Positions 16,622 through 24,754 of a DNA stretch of 30,028 nucleotides are shown here, in pieces. The DNA is taken from contig CAZKPB010000023.1 in the NCBI GenBank assembly GCA_964554535.1, positions 1 through 30,028 of the forward strand. The letters run 5' to 3'. Below the pieces are notes generated by a model. That model saw only the letters and a program-made list of their open reading frames with translations. It made no database searches and had not been told where the DNA came from. The stretch is from DMER64 sp964554535. GTDB taxonomy: Bacteria > Bacteroidota > Bacteroidia > Bacteroidales > UBA932. A program made the translations under genes and the position numbers. The first letter of the stretch is position 1; the number at the start of each line of letters is the position of its first letter.

Positions 16622-16682
16622 AGGTAGTGGATATATCGATAAATAATTAGTATCTTGCAATCCCCTTTGGGAGTAAAGCAGT

Positions 16683-17273
16683 ATGCGAATATACGATATT
16701 TCTCAGGAACTTTTTACCGGTGATGTGTATAAAGGAGACCCTGTTCCCGCTGCCATACCTTTGCGGCGCATAGACAAGGGAGATTCCTACAATCTTTCAT
16801 CGGTTTCTTTGTGCGTGCACAACGGTACGCATATTGACGCACCGGCTCATTTTCTGGTGGGTGGAAAAACCATAGATCAAATAGACCTGTCTTCTTGTGT
16901 GGGCCCCTGTGTGGTGCTTTCCGCCAACGGGCAGATAGATGCCGATTTGTTGCTGCCACTGTTGCTGCGCGGTGCCAAACGCCTGCTTTTCAAGGGGAAG
17001 GGATGGCTTACCGTTAATGCGGCCCAGACGCTGGCTCAGGCCGGTGTGCAGTTGATTGGGACCGAGAGCCAGACCATAGGGCATAAGAACCATATTACCG
17101 AGGTACACTGCACGCTGTTGAAGAAAGATGTGGTGGTGCTGGAAGGAATCCGTCTGGGTGACGTGCCGGAAGGCAACTATATTCTGGTGGCAGCCCCGCT
17201 CAATCTGGGCGGTATGGAAGGGGCGCCCTGCCGGGCGATTTTGATTGAATATGCTTTTTTTGGGGACGAATAG
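16683..17273 (+). CDS. Cyclase/kynurenine-formamidase-like metal hydrolase
   Basis: A 196-residue cytoplasmic protein of the cyclase family (PF04199). The metal-binding signature HNGTHIDAPAHF (46-57) gives ligands His46, His50, Asp52 and His56. Known members include bacterial kynurenine formamidase KynB and isatin hydrolase. No tryptophan-degradation gene is nearby, so the substrate cannot be named. The gene is divergent from the GDPD-GH2 operon with 61 bases between them and ends 35 bases before the riboswitch, with no clear terminator, so some read-through into the B12 leader is possible. Confidence 0.85.
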   Translation: MRIYDISQELFTGDVYKGDPVPAAIPLRRIDKGDSYNLSSVSLCVHNGTHIDAPAHFLVGGKTIDQIDLSSCVGPCVVLSANGQIDADLLLPLLLRGAKRLLFKGKGWLTVNAAQTLAQAGVQLIGTESQTIGHKNHITEVHCTLLKKDVVVLEGIRLGDVPEGNYILVAAPLNLGGMEGAPCRAILIEYAFFGDE

Positions 17274-17295
17274 TAGGTTTGCCCCCGTTTAATTA

Positions 17296-17303
17296 TAACT
17301 TTG
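17296..17303 (+). promoter_or_regulatory. Putative -7 box of the B12 uptake operon
   Basis: TAACTTTG matches TAnnTTTG and lies just before the riboswitch, placing the transcript start about at its 5' end. The nearest TTTG (17278-17281) is 14 bases upstream, shorter than the usual 19, so the -33 half is uncertain. Confidence 0.55.
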
Positions 17304-17308
17304 CCAAA

Positions 17309-17478
17309 TAAAGGTTCTCCGTTTACAGCGTTTCAGCGCTCAGGAGATTAATAGGGAATGCCGTGTGAGTCGGCAACAGTACCCGCTGCTGTAAGTCCCG
17401 TTACTGTGTTGACAATCTTTGCCACTGATTTTTTCGGGAAGGCGTCAACAGGGACCAGTCAGAAGACCTGCCTTTTGA
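17309..17478 (+). promoter_or_regulatory. Cobalamin riboswitch
   Basis: The leader has the conserved parts of an adenosyl/methylcobalamin riboswitch in order: an AGGGAATGCCGTGTG segment (17352-17366), CCGCTGCTGTAA (17383-17394), GCCACTG (17421-17427), GGGAAGG (17436-17442) and the B12 box AGTCAGAAGACCTGCC (17457-17472). The 5' AGGT (17312-17315) can pair with ACCT of the B12 box. The first gene starts 60 bases further on. No obvious intrinsic terminator with a T run follows, so control is more likely at translation: bound cobalamin would shut down the four uptake genes. The exact ends are approximate. Confidence 0.93.
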
Positions 17479-17537
17479 ATGACTGTTTGCTTCCTGCGGG
17501 GAACGGGAAAAGAACGCCACATTATTTTCGTTTTATT

Positions 17538-18332
17538 ATGAAACGTTTTTTTGCAGTAATAGCCCTTGCGGCTATGTTGTGGAGTTGTACAAAAGAAGAC
17601 TCCGCCACTATCAGTGTGTTATCTTTTGAAGGTATGGGGACCGACTTGCTGGCCGGCCCCACGTCCTACGGAGAGAATTTGTATTCCGCTTACGGGGAGG
17701 GTCAGATTACCACCTATCACGATCCGGCCACGGAATTGTCATTCGGCCTGGCGCAGGCTCCGGCTTACGACTGGACCACCGGTGAACTGCTGGGCAACAA
17801 GTACGAGTTGTTCAATGGAGGCATTGCGGCCTCTGCCTGGAACGATATGCAGACAGTCGGTTACCGCAACCAGTGCAGCGTGTATTACAAAGACCCCGTG
17901 ACTGGAAGAGGCGGGCACAACGGCTCGGCCACCTTTGGCCTGGTAGCGGTGGAAAGCGCCCTGACCTTTGATTCGGGCCGCGATGCCTTTGTGGAATCGC
18001 TGTATGTGTGCAATGCCACTTACGCCGCCCTGTCTATGAAAAACGGTGATGAGTTTGCAATCAAGCACCATTATGCCAACAAGGCATGGTTCAAGGTGGT
18101 TTTTACCGGAGTCAACAATGCCGAGGTGGAAACCGGGCAGGTCCAAGTCTACCTGTCTGATTTCAGGCAACCTTATTCCCCGGGTCTTCTCACCCAATGG
18201 ACCAAGGTCGATTTGTCCACCCTGGGCAGGGTACAGAAGGTGCTCATCCACTTTGACGGCAGCGATAAGGCGACCTGGGGCCTCAATACACCGCAGTACG
18301 TCTGCATTGACGACATTACGGTAAGCCGTTAA
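17538..18332 (+). CDS. DUF4465 surface lipoprotein, possibly BtuH-like cobamide binder
   Basis: A 264-residue lipoprotein, first gene behind the riboswitch. The signal peptide ends at Cys17, and CTKEDS directly after it resembles the Bacteroidota lipoprotein export signal (charged K/E/D after Cys), which suggests surface exposure. The rest is a DUF4465 beta-sandwich: GGIAASAWND, the VYLSDF segment, WTKVDLSTLG and the final LNTPQYVCIDDITV. DUF4465 lipoproteins occur in Bacteroides cobalamin loci, and BtuH is a described second class of surface B12-binding protein; equating this gene with BtuH is inference. I reject a longer frame from 17358 because it would translate the riboswitch. btuG follows after 2 bases. 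Confidence 0.85.
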   Translation: MKRFFAVIALAAMLWSCTKEDSATISVLSFEGMGTDLLAGPTSYGENLYSAYGEGQITTYHDPATELSFGLAQAPAYDWTTGELLGNKYELFNGGIAASAWNDMQTVGYRNQCSVYYKDPVTGRGGHNGSATFGLVAVESALTFDSGRDAFVESLYVCNATYAALSMKNGDEFAIKHHYANKAWFKVVFTGVNNAEVETGQVQVYLSDFRQPYSPGLLTQWTKVDLSTLGRVQKVLIHFDGSDKATWGLNTPQYVCIDDITVSR

Positions 18333-18334
18333 GT

Positions 18335-19420
18335 ATGAACCGCGCGGGAACTCACCTCTGCCTGGGCTTTGTGCTCTTGTGCACCGCTTCCTGTATGAAG
18401 TACGGTCCTTCACAGACCGAGGACTTCTTCCAGGGCGGGGCCCAGACGGGTTTGTTTGTGGCCAACGAAGGTAATTTCATGTACGGTAATGCCTCGCTGT
18501 CCTTTTATGACACGCAGCGCCGGAGCGTGGAAAACGAGGTGTTTGCACGCGCCAATGCCATTTCTCTGGGCGATGTGGCCCAATCCATGACCCTGTATGA
18601 AGGCACCCTTTACGTGGTGGTCAACAACTCGGCCGTAGTGTTTGCCATAGACCCGCAAACTTTTAAAATAAAGGGGGTCATCACGGGCTTTGTATCGCCG
18701 CGGTATATGAAGGTGGTCAGCCCTGTCAAGGCCTACGTGAGCGACTTGTACGCCGGCTGTATCTGGACGGTCAACCCGCAGACTTATAGTGTCACGGGAA
18801 ACATCCCCACGCCGGGGCACCGCTCCACCGAGCAGATGGAAAGCTGCGGCACCGAGCTCTTTGTGACGTGCTGGTCTTACGACAACACCGTGCTGGTCAT
18901 TGACACGCAGACCGACCGCATCAGCGATTCCCTTACCCTGGGCCAACAGCCCAAAAATATGGTAAAGGATAAAAACCGGAAATTATGGGTCATGGCCAAT
19001 GGAAACAATCCTGATAGGGCCGAGGCCTCCGGGCGCCCTGTCCTGTACCGCATTGACCCTGCCGGGCGCACTGTGGAACGTCAGTGGGAGCTGCCGTACC
19101 CCGGGGTTGCTTCGGGCTTGTGCCTGAACGGCACGCAGGACACGCTGTATTATCTGAACCGCCATGTATGGCGGATGGAGGTGGGCGAGACCGAACTGCC
19201 CTCCCAGCCGTTTGTCCCCTACCGCCAAACCCTGTTTTACGCCCTGGCGGTTGACCCGCACGGCAGCAGTGTCTATGTGTCCGATGCCATAGACTACGTG
19301 CAGCCCGGGGTGGTGTACCGCTACTCGGCCCAAGGGGTGCTGGAAGGCACGTTTACGGCGGGCATTATTCCGGGGTCGTTTTGCTTTGATTCACAACCTG
19401 TCAATATACAAGCCGAATGA
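18335..19420 (+). CDS. btuG: BtuG-like surface cobalamin-binding beta-propeller lipoprotein
   Basis: A 361-residue lipoprotein (predicted lipid Cys20, TASC) made of YncE/DUF5074-type beta-propeller repeats. It opens with GLFVANEGNFMYGNASLSFYD, the typical BtuG start, and continues with blades marked by recurring D-P-Q-T and VNPQTYSV units. In Bacteroides, BtuG sits on the extracellular face of BtuB, binds cobalamin extremely tightly and passes it to the transporter. It starts 2 bases after the DUF4465 gene, and its stop overlaps the next start (ATGA), indicating translational coupling. B12 control comes from the shared riboswitch. Identification rests on the propeller type plus locus. Confidence 0.85.
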   Translation: MNRAGTHLCLGFVLLCTASCMKYGPSQTEDFFQGGAQTGLFVANEGNFMYGNASLSFYDTQRRSVENEVFARANAISLGDVAQSMTLYEGTLYVVVNNSAVVFAIDPQTFKIKGVITGFVSPRYMKVVSPVKAYVSDLYAGCIWTVNPQTYSVTGNIPTPGHRSTEQMESCGTELFVTCWSYDNTVLVIDTQTDRISDSLTLGQQPKNMVKDKNRKLWVMANGNNPDRAEASGRPVLYRIDPAGRTVERQWELPYPGVASGLCLNGTQDTLYYLNRHVWRMEVGETELPSQPFVPYRQTLFYALAVDPHGSSVYVSDAIDYVQPGVVYRYSAQGVLEGTFTAGIIPGSFCFDSQPVNIQAE

Positions 19421-21414
19421 AAATTCCGCAATATATTCTGTGTGTGCTATTGTTGCTGTGGGGGCTGATTGCCTGCAACCGTTCCATTGAGATAGAGCAG
19501 CAGGCACCTTCCATTGTGCTGTCCCAAACCGAATACAGGTGTACGGAAGGTAGCGCCCTGACGGTCATCCCTATGGTGGAACACGCGCAGGACGCCGTTT
19601 TTGGCTGGTGGATGGAAACCGGTCAGGTGGCTTCCACCTTGATCCTGACGTATACCTTTGAAACGGCCGGAACCTATTACCTGACCTTTAAAGTCACGGC
19701 CTCTTCCGGAACGGCGCAGACGGTCATCAGGGTCACCGTGACGGCCGAGGCACCTCCGCAACCGCCCCTTCCGCCCGATACCACCTCCACACCTCCCGAA
19801 CCGCCGCAACCTCCCGACACCCTGCAGCCTCCGGTAATCCGTTTAACTTCTTCCTTCACCGTCAAGGTGGCCGATACCCTGCACATTTCACCCGAGGTGG
19901 AGCACGCGCAGGAGGCCGTGTACGCCTGGACCTGCGGCACCGATACGTTGGCACATACCCTGTGTTTGGAACACGCGTTTGCACAACCGGGGACCTACGC
20001 GTTGACATTCAGCGTACAGACCCCCGGCGGCAGGGCGCAGCAAGAGGTATGTGTTACGGTGCTGGAGCGCACCCCGCCCGTGATTACTCTGGTGGAAGCC
20101 TTCGCAATCCCGGTGTGCGTACCCCGGGGGCAATCCGTGACCTTTACCGCCACGGTGCGCTACGACGACCAAAACACCTTTGCCTGGTACCTGGACGGAG
20201 TAAGAGTATCCACTGACCTGACCTATGTGTTTGAGGCCGAGACTGTCGGAGCATATACCCTCAAGGCAACGGCTTCCAATGCGGACGGTACGGCAGCCGT
20301 AGAAATATCCATAGAGGTCAGGGATTTGCAACCTATGAATATCGAGTTTATCACTTCTTCTTTGGACGAAGACATCCTGCACCCGCATCTGTTTGCGGGT
20401 CAATACCTGTACGTGTTGCCCAATGTAAAAGACGTGCCCGCTGCGGCCTTTGAATGGGTATTCAACGGCAAGACGGTGGGCACACAACCTGTCCTGTTTT
20501 ATGCCCCCCCCGTTTCCGGGACGTTGCATCTTAAGGTAACGGACCCGTCCGATCCCTGGCGCCGCATCGATACCACTATAACGGTGACCCTGCACGGGAA
20601 TCAGGCGGCCGGGAAGCGGCCCGCCACCGGGGGCAGTTCCGCCGCGGTCTGCAAGGTGTACCAATACCTGCCGGCCCCGGGGCAATTCATCAACGAGGAC
20701 AAGAGCGGCTTTGGCGGAGTGAGCACCCCGCAGCAGGCGTGTGACTATGCTTACAACCGCTTGCAGAAAGAGCAATACGTATCGTTGGGTGCCTTTGGCG
20801 GTAGTATTGTGGTGGGATTTGACCACAGCATCACCGGTTTTTCCATAGCCTCAAACGCTTTGGCCAACAGTTCCGAGCCCGGCGTGGTCTGGGTGATGCA
20901 AGATACCAACGGGGACGGCCTGCCCAACGACCGCTGGTTTGAGCTCAAGGGCAGCGAATACGGCAACAAGAGTGTTTATACGGCGTGCCGGGTGACTTAT
21001 TACCGGCCTTCGGGAGTCGGACAGCTGGTCAAATGGACCGATAATTACGGCCGGTCGGGCGTGGTGCCCTATATGGCCGCCTACCACGGCCAGCCTTTTT
21101 ACTACCCGCTGTGGGTGACCGAAGACAGTTATACCCTCCAAGGCACTTGGCTTCCGCTGCGCCATAGTCAGGATCCGGTGACAGGGCAGTGGAGCAATCT
21201 GGCTTCTGATTGGGGTTATGCCGACAACTATGGCAAGGATTACGACCCGCAGACGCACCGCAACCGCTTTGACTTGTCCCATGCCATATATCCCAACGGG
21301 GAGCCGGCCAGGTTGGAGTATATAGATTTTGTCAAAGTGCAGACCGGAACCCAAGGCGCCAGCGGCAGTATGGGTGAACAGTCTACGGAAGTGTGTGGTT
21401 TTTATGAAGAATAA
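19417..21414 (+). CDS. PKD-repeat surface lipoprotein of the B12 operon
   Basis: A 665-residue lipoprotein (Cys20, LIAC). After the signal come four PKD-like beta-sandwich repeats (about 30-110, 138-213, 216-305 and 308-395). Repeats 1 and 2 share a VEHAQ(D/E)AV motif and are separated by a proline-rich linker (about 112-138). The C-terminal domain (about 415-665) contains DTNGDGLPNDRWFELKGSEY (about 495-514), which resembles a calcium-binding acidic loop, and a tail with RFDLSHAIYPNGEP. Similar large cell-surface proteins occur in Bacteroides btu loci, but I know no function. It could scaffold the BtuG-BtuB complex, bind cobamide carriers, or anchor to host or microbial glycans. It overlaps btuG by 4 bases and btuB by 11. 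Confidence 0.82.
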   Translation: MKIPQYILCVLLLLWGLIACNRSIEIEQQAPSIVLSQTEYRCTEGSALTVIPMVEHAQDAVFGWWMETGQVASTLILTYTFETAGTYYLTFKVTASSGTAQTVIRVTVTAEAPPQPPLPPDTTSTPPEPPQPPDTLQPPVIRLTSSFTVKVADTLHISPEVEHAQEAVYAWTCGTDTLAHTLCLEHAFAQPGTYALTFSVQTPGGRAQQEVCVTVLERTPPVITLVEAFAIPVCVPRGQSVTFTATVRYDDQNTFAWYLDGVRVSTDLTYVFEAETVGAYTLKATASNADGTAAVEISIEVRDLQPMNIEFITSSLDEDILHPHLFAGQYLYVLPNVKDVPAAAFEWVFNGKTVGTQPVLFYAPPVSGTLHLKVTDPSDPWRRIDTTITVTLHGNQAAGKRPATGGSSAAVCKVYQYLPAPGQFINEDKSGFGGVSTPQQACDYAYNRLQKEQYVSLGAFGGSIVVGFDHSITGFSIASNALANSSEPGVVWVMQDTNGDGLPNDRWFELKGSEYGNKSVYTACRVTYYRPSGVGQLVKWTDNYGRSGVVPYMAAYHGQPFYYPLWVTEDSYTLQGTWLPLRHSQDPVTGQWSNLASDWGYADNYGKDYDPQTHRNRFDLSHAIYPNGEPARLEYIDFVKVQTGTQGASGSMGEQSTEVCGFYEE

Positions 21415-23467
21415 ACAGGGGGTGATTTTTGGGTCGGCGGTGCTGCTGCCGCTCTTGTTTCTGCTTACGGCCGGGCGGGTTCCCCTCCGGGCGCAGGAAC
21501 TTTGGCAGCGTTCTCTGGACTCGGTGGTGGTACGCGCCACTCCGGTGGTGCAGGTGGGGGTTACACAAACCCGGTTGGACTCGGCCATGCTCTCTACCGT
21601 GGTGAGTGCCTCCATGGCCGATGTGCTGACTCAGAGTTCGGTGTTGTTCATCAAGTCTTACGGGCGGGCCACGCTTTCCACGGCCTCGTTCCGGGGCACG
21701 GCGCCGTCGCATACGCAGGTTACCTGGAACGGAATGAAGATGAACAGTCCCATGCTGGGAATGGTGGATTTTTCTCTGATTCCCGCGTATTTTGTGGACG
21801 GGGCCACACTCTATCACGGGGCGGGGTCGGTGAACGTGACCGCCGGCGGTCTGGGAGGGGCTGTGGCACTGGAGACACAGGCCGCGGCACTGCCGGAGGG
21901 CAAGCGGGTGGAAGTGCAGTACATACAGGGAATCAGCTCGTACCGGACGTTTGACCAGTATGTGAAGGTGCGTTACGGCAAGGGCGCCTGGCAGGGGGTC
22001 ACGCGGGTGGCCTATGTACACAGCAAAAACGATTTTCCTTATACCAATTACCGCAAGAAAGTGTTTGAAACCGATGCGCAGGGAACCATCGCCGGCAGTC
22101 ATTATCCGGTGGAGCGCCACACGGGCGGGGGTTATGACGACGCCCACCTGCAGCAGGAAGTGTATTATACCGGTTTCGAGGGATGGGATGCCCGTGCGAC
22201 GTTATGGTACACGCATTCCCGCCGGGGCGTGCCCATGCTCAATGTGGATTATAAAGATCCCGGTCGGTATACCAATCGGCAGCAAGAACAGACTCTGCGG
22301 TCGGTGGTCTCGGCTCAAAAAACAGTTGGGGGATTGACCGTAAAGGGCTCGGGGGGCTACACTTACACCGATTTGTCCTACATCTACCGGGCCGACCCGG
22401 GCAGCGGCCGATACCTGGAGATGGTGCATTCGCAGAGTTACGTGCAGTCACTCTACGGGTCGGTGCAGGCCGAATACGCCCCCCGGGCCCAATGGGCTTT
22501 TGTGGGGGAGGCTACTTTTGACCAATATTTTGTACGCAGTCAGGACCGGTCGGTCCTGCTGACCGACGGGCAGAAAAGGACCATAGGCTACGACAAGGCA
22601 CGGGCCGAGTACGGGGCGTACGTCAGTGCCAAATACCGGCCTTGTGAAGCGGTGGGGCTGTCGCTGTCTCTGCGCGCCCAAGCCTACGGCTACGAACACA
22701 CGCCGCTGATTCCCGCCGCCTTTGCGCAGGTGAGGCTCTCACGCCAAGGCAACGTGCAGGCGCGTCTTTCCGTGGCACGCAATTACCGCTATCCCACGCT
22801 CAATGACCTCTATTTTATGCCTGGGGGCAACGATACGTTGCGCAGTGAAAGCGGCTATACCTCGGACCTGGGGATTTCATTTGAATGGCAACGCACCCGG
22901 TGGGGTGTACGTGGTGACGTCACGGCGTACTATTCCCAAATAGAAAATTGGATAGTCTGGCTACCAACTTTCAAAGGTTTCTGGTCTCCGGTGAACGTGA
23001 AGCAGGTGCGCAGTTACGGTGCCGAGTGGAAGATGAATGCGTATGCCGTGTTGGGGCGGGTGGGCCGTACCGATTTTGACGGCCATTTTGCCTGGACGCG
23101 CTCCCTCAATTACGGGGATCCCGTCAACTGGGCGGACCGGTCCATTGGCAAACAACTGGTGTATATTCCGGAATTCTCGGGGGCTTTTACCCTGCGCCAC
23201 ACGCTGGGCACATGGAGCTTGGCTTACAAATGGAAGTATTACAGTCAGCGTTACACCACGTCTTCCTCAGAACGGACCACCCGGTGGGGCGTGCTGCCGC
23301 CGTACTTCATGAATGACTTGTCACTGGAAAAAAACATTCCCCTGCGCCGCGTCAAATTGCTGTGCAAATTTCTGGTAAACAATCTGTTTGATGAAGAATA
23401 CGAATCCGTACTGGCCCGACCGATGCCGGGCCGTAATTACGGATTGTTTTTGGAGTTTACGTTTTAG
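21404..23467 (+). CDS. btuB: TonB-dependent cobalamin receptor BtuB
   Basis: A 687-residue outer-membrane receptor with a signal peptide (about 1-31), a TonB-box-like stretch near LDSVVVRA (39-46), a plug domain (about 60-170, with SFRGTAPSHTQVTWNG and the GGLGGAVAL end), and a 22-strand-type barrel ending in a terminal Phe. It has no N-terminal carboxypeptidase-like extension, as expected for BtuB rather than SusC. Last gene of the riboswitch operon; TonB/ExbBD and the inner-membrane BtuFCD are not in this window. The start at 21404 lies inside the preceding gene (11-base overlap); an upstream in-frame ATG at 21329 is rejected because it would precede the signal peptide by 25 residues. The stop overlaps the convergent galM by 4 bases. 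Confidence 0.92.
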   Translation: MKNKQGVIFGSAVLLPLLFLLTAGRVPLRAQELWQRSLDSVVVRATPVVQVGVTQTRLDSAMLSTVVSASMADVLTQSSVLFIKSYGRATLSTASFRGTAPSHTQVTWNGMKMNSPMLGMVDFSLIPAYFVDGATLYHGAGSVNVTAGGLGGAVALETQAAALPEGKRVEVQYIQGISSYRTFDQYVKVRYGKGAWQGVTRVAYVHSKNDFPYTNYRKKVFETDAQGTIAGSHYPVERHTGGGYDDAHLQQEVYYTGFEGWDARATLWYTHSRRGVPMLNVDYKDPGRYTNRQQEQTLRSVVSAQKTVGGLTVKGSGGYTYTDLSYIYRADPGSGRYLEMVHSQSYVQSLYGSVQAEYAPRAQWAFVGEATFDQYFVRSQDRSVLLTDGQKRTIGYDKARAEYGAYVSAKYRPCEAVGLSLSLRAQAYGYEHTPLIPAAFAQVRLSRQGNVQARLSVARNYRYPTLNDLYFMPGGNDTLRSESGYTSDLGISFEWQRTRWGVRGDVTAYYSQIENWIVWLPTFKGFWSPVNVKQVRSYGAEWKMNAYAVLGRVGRTDFDGHFAWTRSLNYGDPVNWADRSIGKQLVYIPEFSGAFTLRHTLGTWSLAYKWKYYSQRYTTSSSERTTRWGVLPPYFMNDLSLEKNIPLRRVKLLCKFLVNNLFDEEYESVLARPMPGRNYGLFLEFTF

Positions 23468-24552
23468 CAGGTAAAGGCCCAACTGATCTGACGGTGGAAG
23501 GTTTCACCGGGACGCAGGTAGCAGCAGGGGTATTCGTGCGGGTGGTTGGGGGCATCGGGAAAGTTTTGACATTCCAAGGCCACAGCGCTGCGGTTCTGCG
23601 GCGGGTTGCCGTGCTTGTCCGCTCCATTGCCGGCAAGCCAGTTTCCGGAATATACCTGGATGCCGGGCTGGTCCGTGCTCATAGTGAGGGTACGGCCGCT
23701 TACGGGGTCTTTCAGTACGGCCACGGGGCGTACGCTTAGTTTCCGAGCTTTCTTCCCTTCGGTTTCCACCTCGTTTTCCCAGCCGTCGAGGCACCAGCAA
23801 TGGTCGTAACCCGTGCCGTGGCGCAGTTGTTCATTGTCCTGCTCAATATCTTGCCCAATGGGTTTGGGCTGGCGGAAATCAAAGGGGGTGCCTTCCACCG
23901 GCGAGGGTTTGCCCAGCGGAATACTGGTGGAATCAATGGGAAGGTATTCCCGCGCGTGGAGTTGCAACAGGTGATTCAGTATGGTGCCGTTGCCTTCTCC
24001 TGCCAGATTAAAGTAGCAGTGGTTGGTAAGATTTATGATGGTTTCCTTGTCCGTGACGGCGCGCAGGTCCAGGGTCAGCACGTTGTCTTCCGACCAGGCA
24101 AAGGTGGCGGTCACCTGTACGTTGCCGGGGTAATTTTCTTCCCCGTCGGGGCTGAAGTAGGTGAAGGAAATGGCACTGTCATTATCTTCCACGCGACAGA
24201 CCCAGGCCTGTACGCACATGGATTGCGGACCTCCGTGCAGATGGTTGACCCCGTTGTTGACGGCCAGTTGGTAATCCTTTCCGTTGAGGGAGAATTTGCC
24301 TTTATTGATGCGGTTGGCAAACTGTCCTACGGTTTTGCCCAGGTAAGGACTGTCGTTGAAATATTGGTTGATGTCCTTGTAGCCGGCCACCACGTCTTGA
24401 ATGACGCCGTCCTTGTCCGGCACGCCAATGCCAATGATGTTGGCACCTATGTTGCTGAGTTTAACCCAGGCTCCTGATTGATTTGTCAGAATGTAACTGA
24501 TGATGGCTTCTCCCTTGGATGTGTAGCCGTGAATGAATTGCGTGATTTCCAT
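23464..24552 (-). CDS. galM: Aldose 1-epimerase (mutarotase)
   Basis: A 362-residue GalM-family enzyme that interconverts alpha and beta anomers of aldoses such as galactose, feeding the Leloir pathway. It has NHLHGG (103-108), the catalytic histidine in TNHCYFNL (His178), GYDHC (about 265) and the C-terminal catalytic Glu327 in ALECQNFPDAPN. No signal peptide, so cytoplasmic. It stands alone, convergent with btuB, and has a minus-strand TACATTTG box 19 bases upstream. It could use galactose released by the GH2 and GH97 enzymes elsewhere in the window, but the genes are not in one operon. Confidence 0.95.
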   Translation of the reverse strand: MEITQFIHGYTSKGEAIISYILTNQSGAWVKLSNIGANIIGIGVPDKDGVIQDVVAGYKDINQYFNDSPYLGKTVGQFANRINKGKFSLNGKDYQLAVNNGVNHLHGGPQSMCVQAWVCRVEDNDSAISFTYFSPDGEENYPGNVQVTATFAWSEDNVLTLDLRAVTDKETIINLTNHCYFNLAGEGNGTILNHLLQLHAREYLPIDSTSIPLGKPSPVEGTPFDFRQPKPIGQDIEQDNEQLRHGTGYDHCWCLDGWENEVETEGKKARKLSVRPVAVLKDPVSGRTLTMSTDQPGIQVYSGNWLAGNGADKHGNPPQNRSAVALECQNFPDAPNHPHEYPCCYLRPGETFHRQISWAFTC

Positions 24553-24571
24553 AACAGGTATTTAAGAGGTT

Positions 24572-24579
24572 CAAATGTA
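24572..24579 (-). promoter_or_regulatory. Putative -7 box of galM
   Basis: The minus strand reads TACATTTG, 19 bases before the galM ATG. No TTTG is found at the standard upstream spacing. Confidence 0.45.
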
Positions 24580-24621
24580 CCATTTTTATTCTTAAAATGC
24601 TTCTTTTGCTACCTTTACAAA

Positions 24622-24729
24622 ATGAAAAACACCATCCTTACGCTAACCCTGCCGTATCCGGATGTTTTCCCATGCGGCCTTAAAGACGCAAAGGTATGGC
24701 ACCGGTATCAGGCACATTTGTTGGATTAA
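24622..24729 (+). CDS. Possible 35-codon small ORF
   Basis: An ATG at 24622, 4 bases after TACCTTTA (24610-24617, one mismatch to the -7 consensus), opens a 35-codon frame ending at TAA 24727-24729. The peptide starts MKNTILTLTL and has no recognisable motif. The promoter of the next gene overlaps its end. It could be a leader peptide, a decayed gene or chance. Confidence 0.25.
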   Translation: MKNTILTLTLPYPDVFPCGLKDAKVWHRYQAHLLD

Positions 24730-24747
24730 ATGAAACCGTTAAATTTG
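24717..24747 (+). promoter_or_regulatory. Promoter of the small exported protein
   Basis: TTTG (24717-24720), 19 bases, TAAATTTG (24740-24747): a full match to the Bacteroidota promoter consensus. The ATG lies only 7 bases beyond the -7 box, so the transcript should have almost no 5' leader. Confidence 0.78.
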
Positions 24748-24754
24748 CACTATT

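Noticed and set aside
17358..17537. Longer N terminus for the DUF4465 protein
   Set aside because: It would translate the conserved riboswitch core; the lipoprotein signal begins at 17538.
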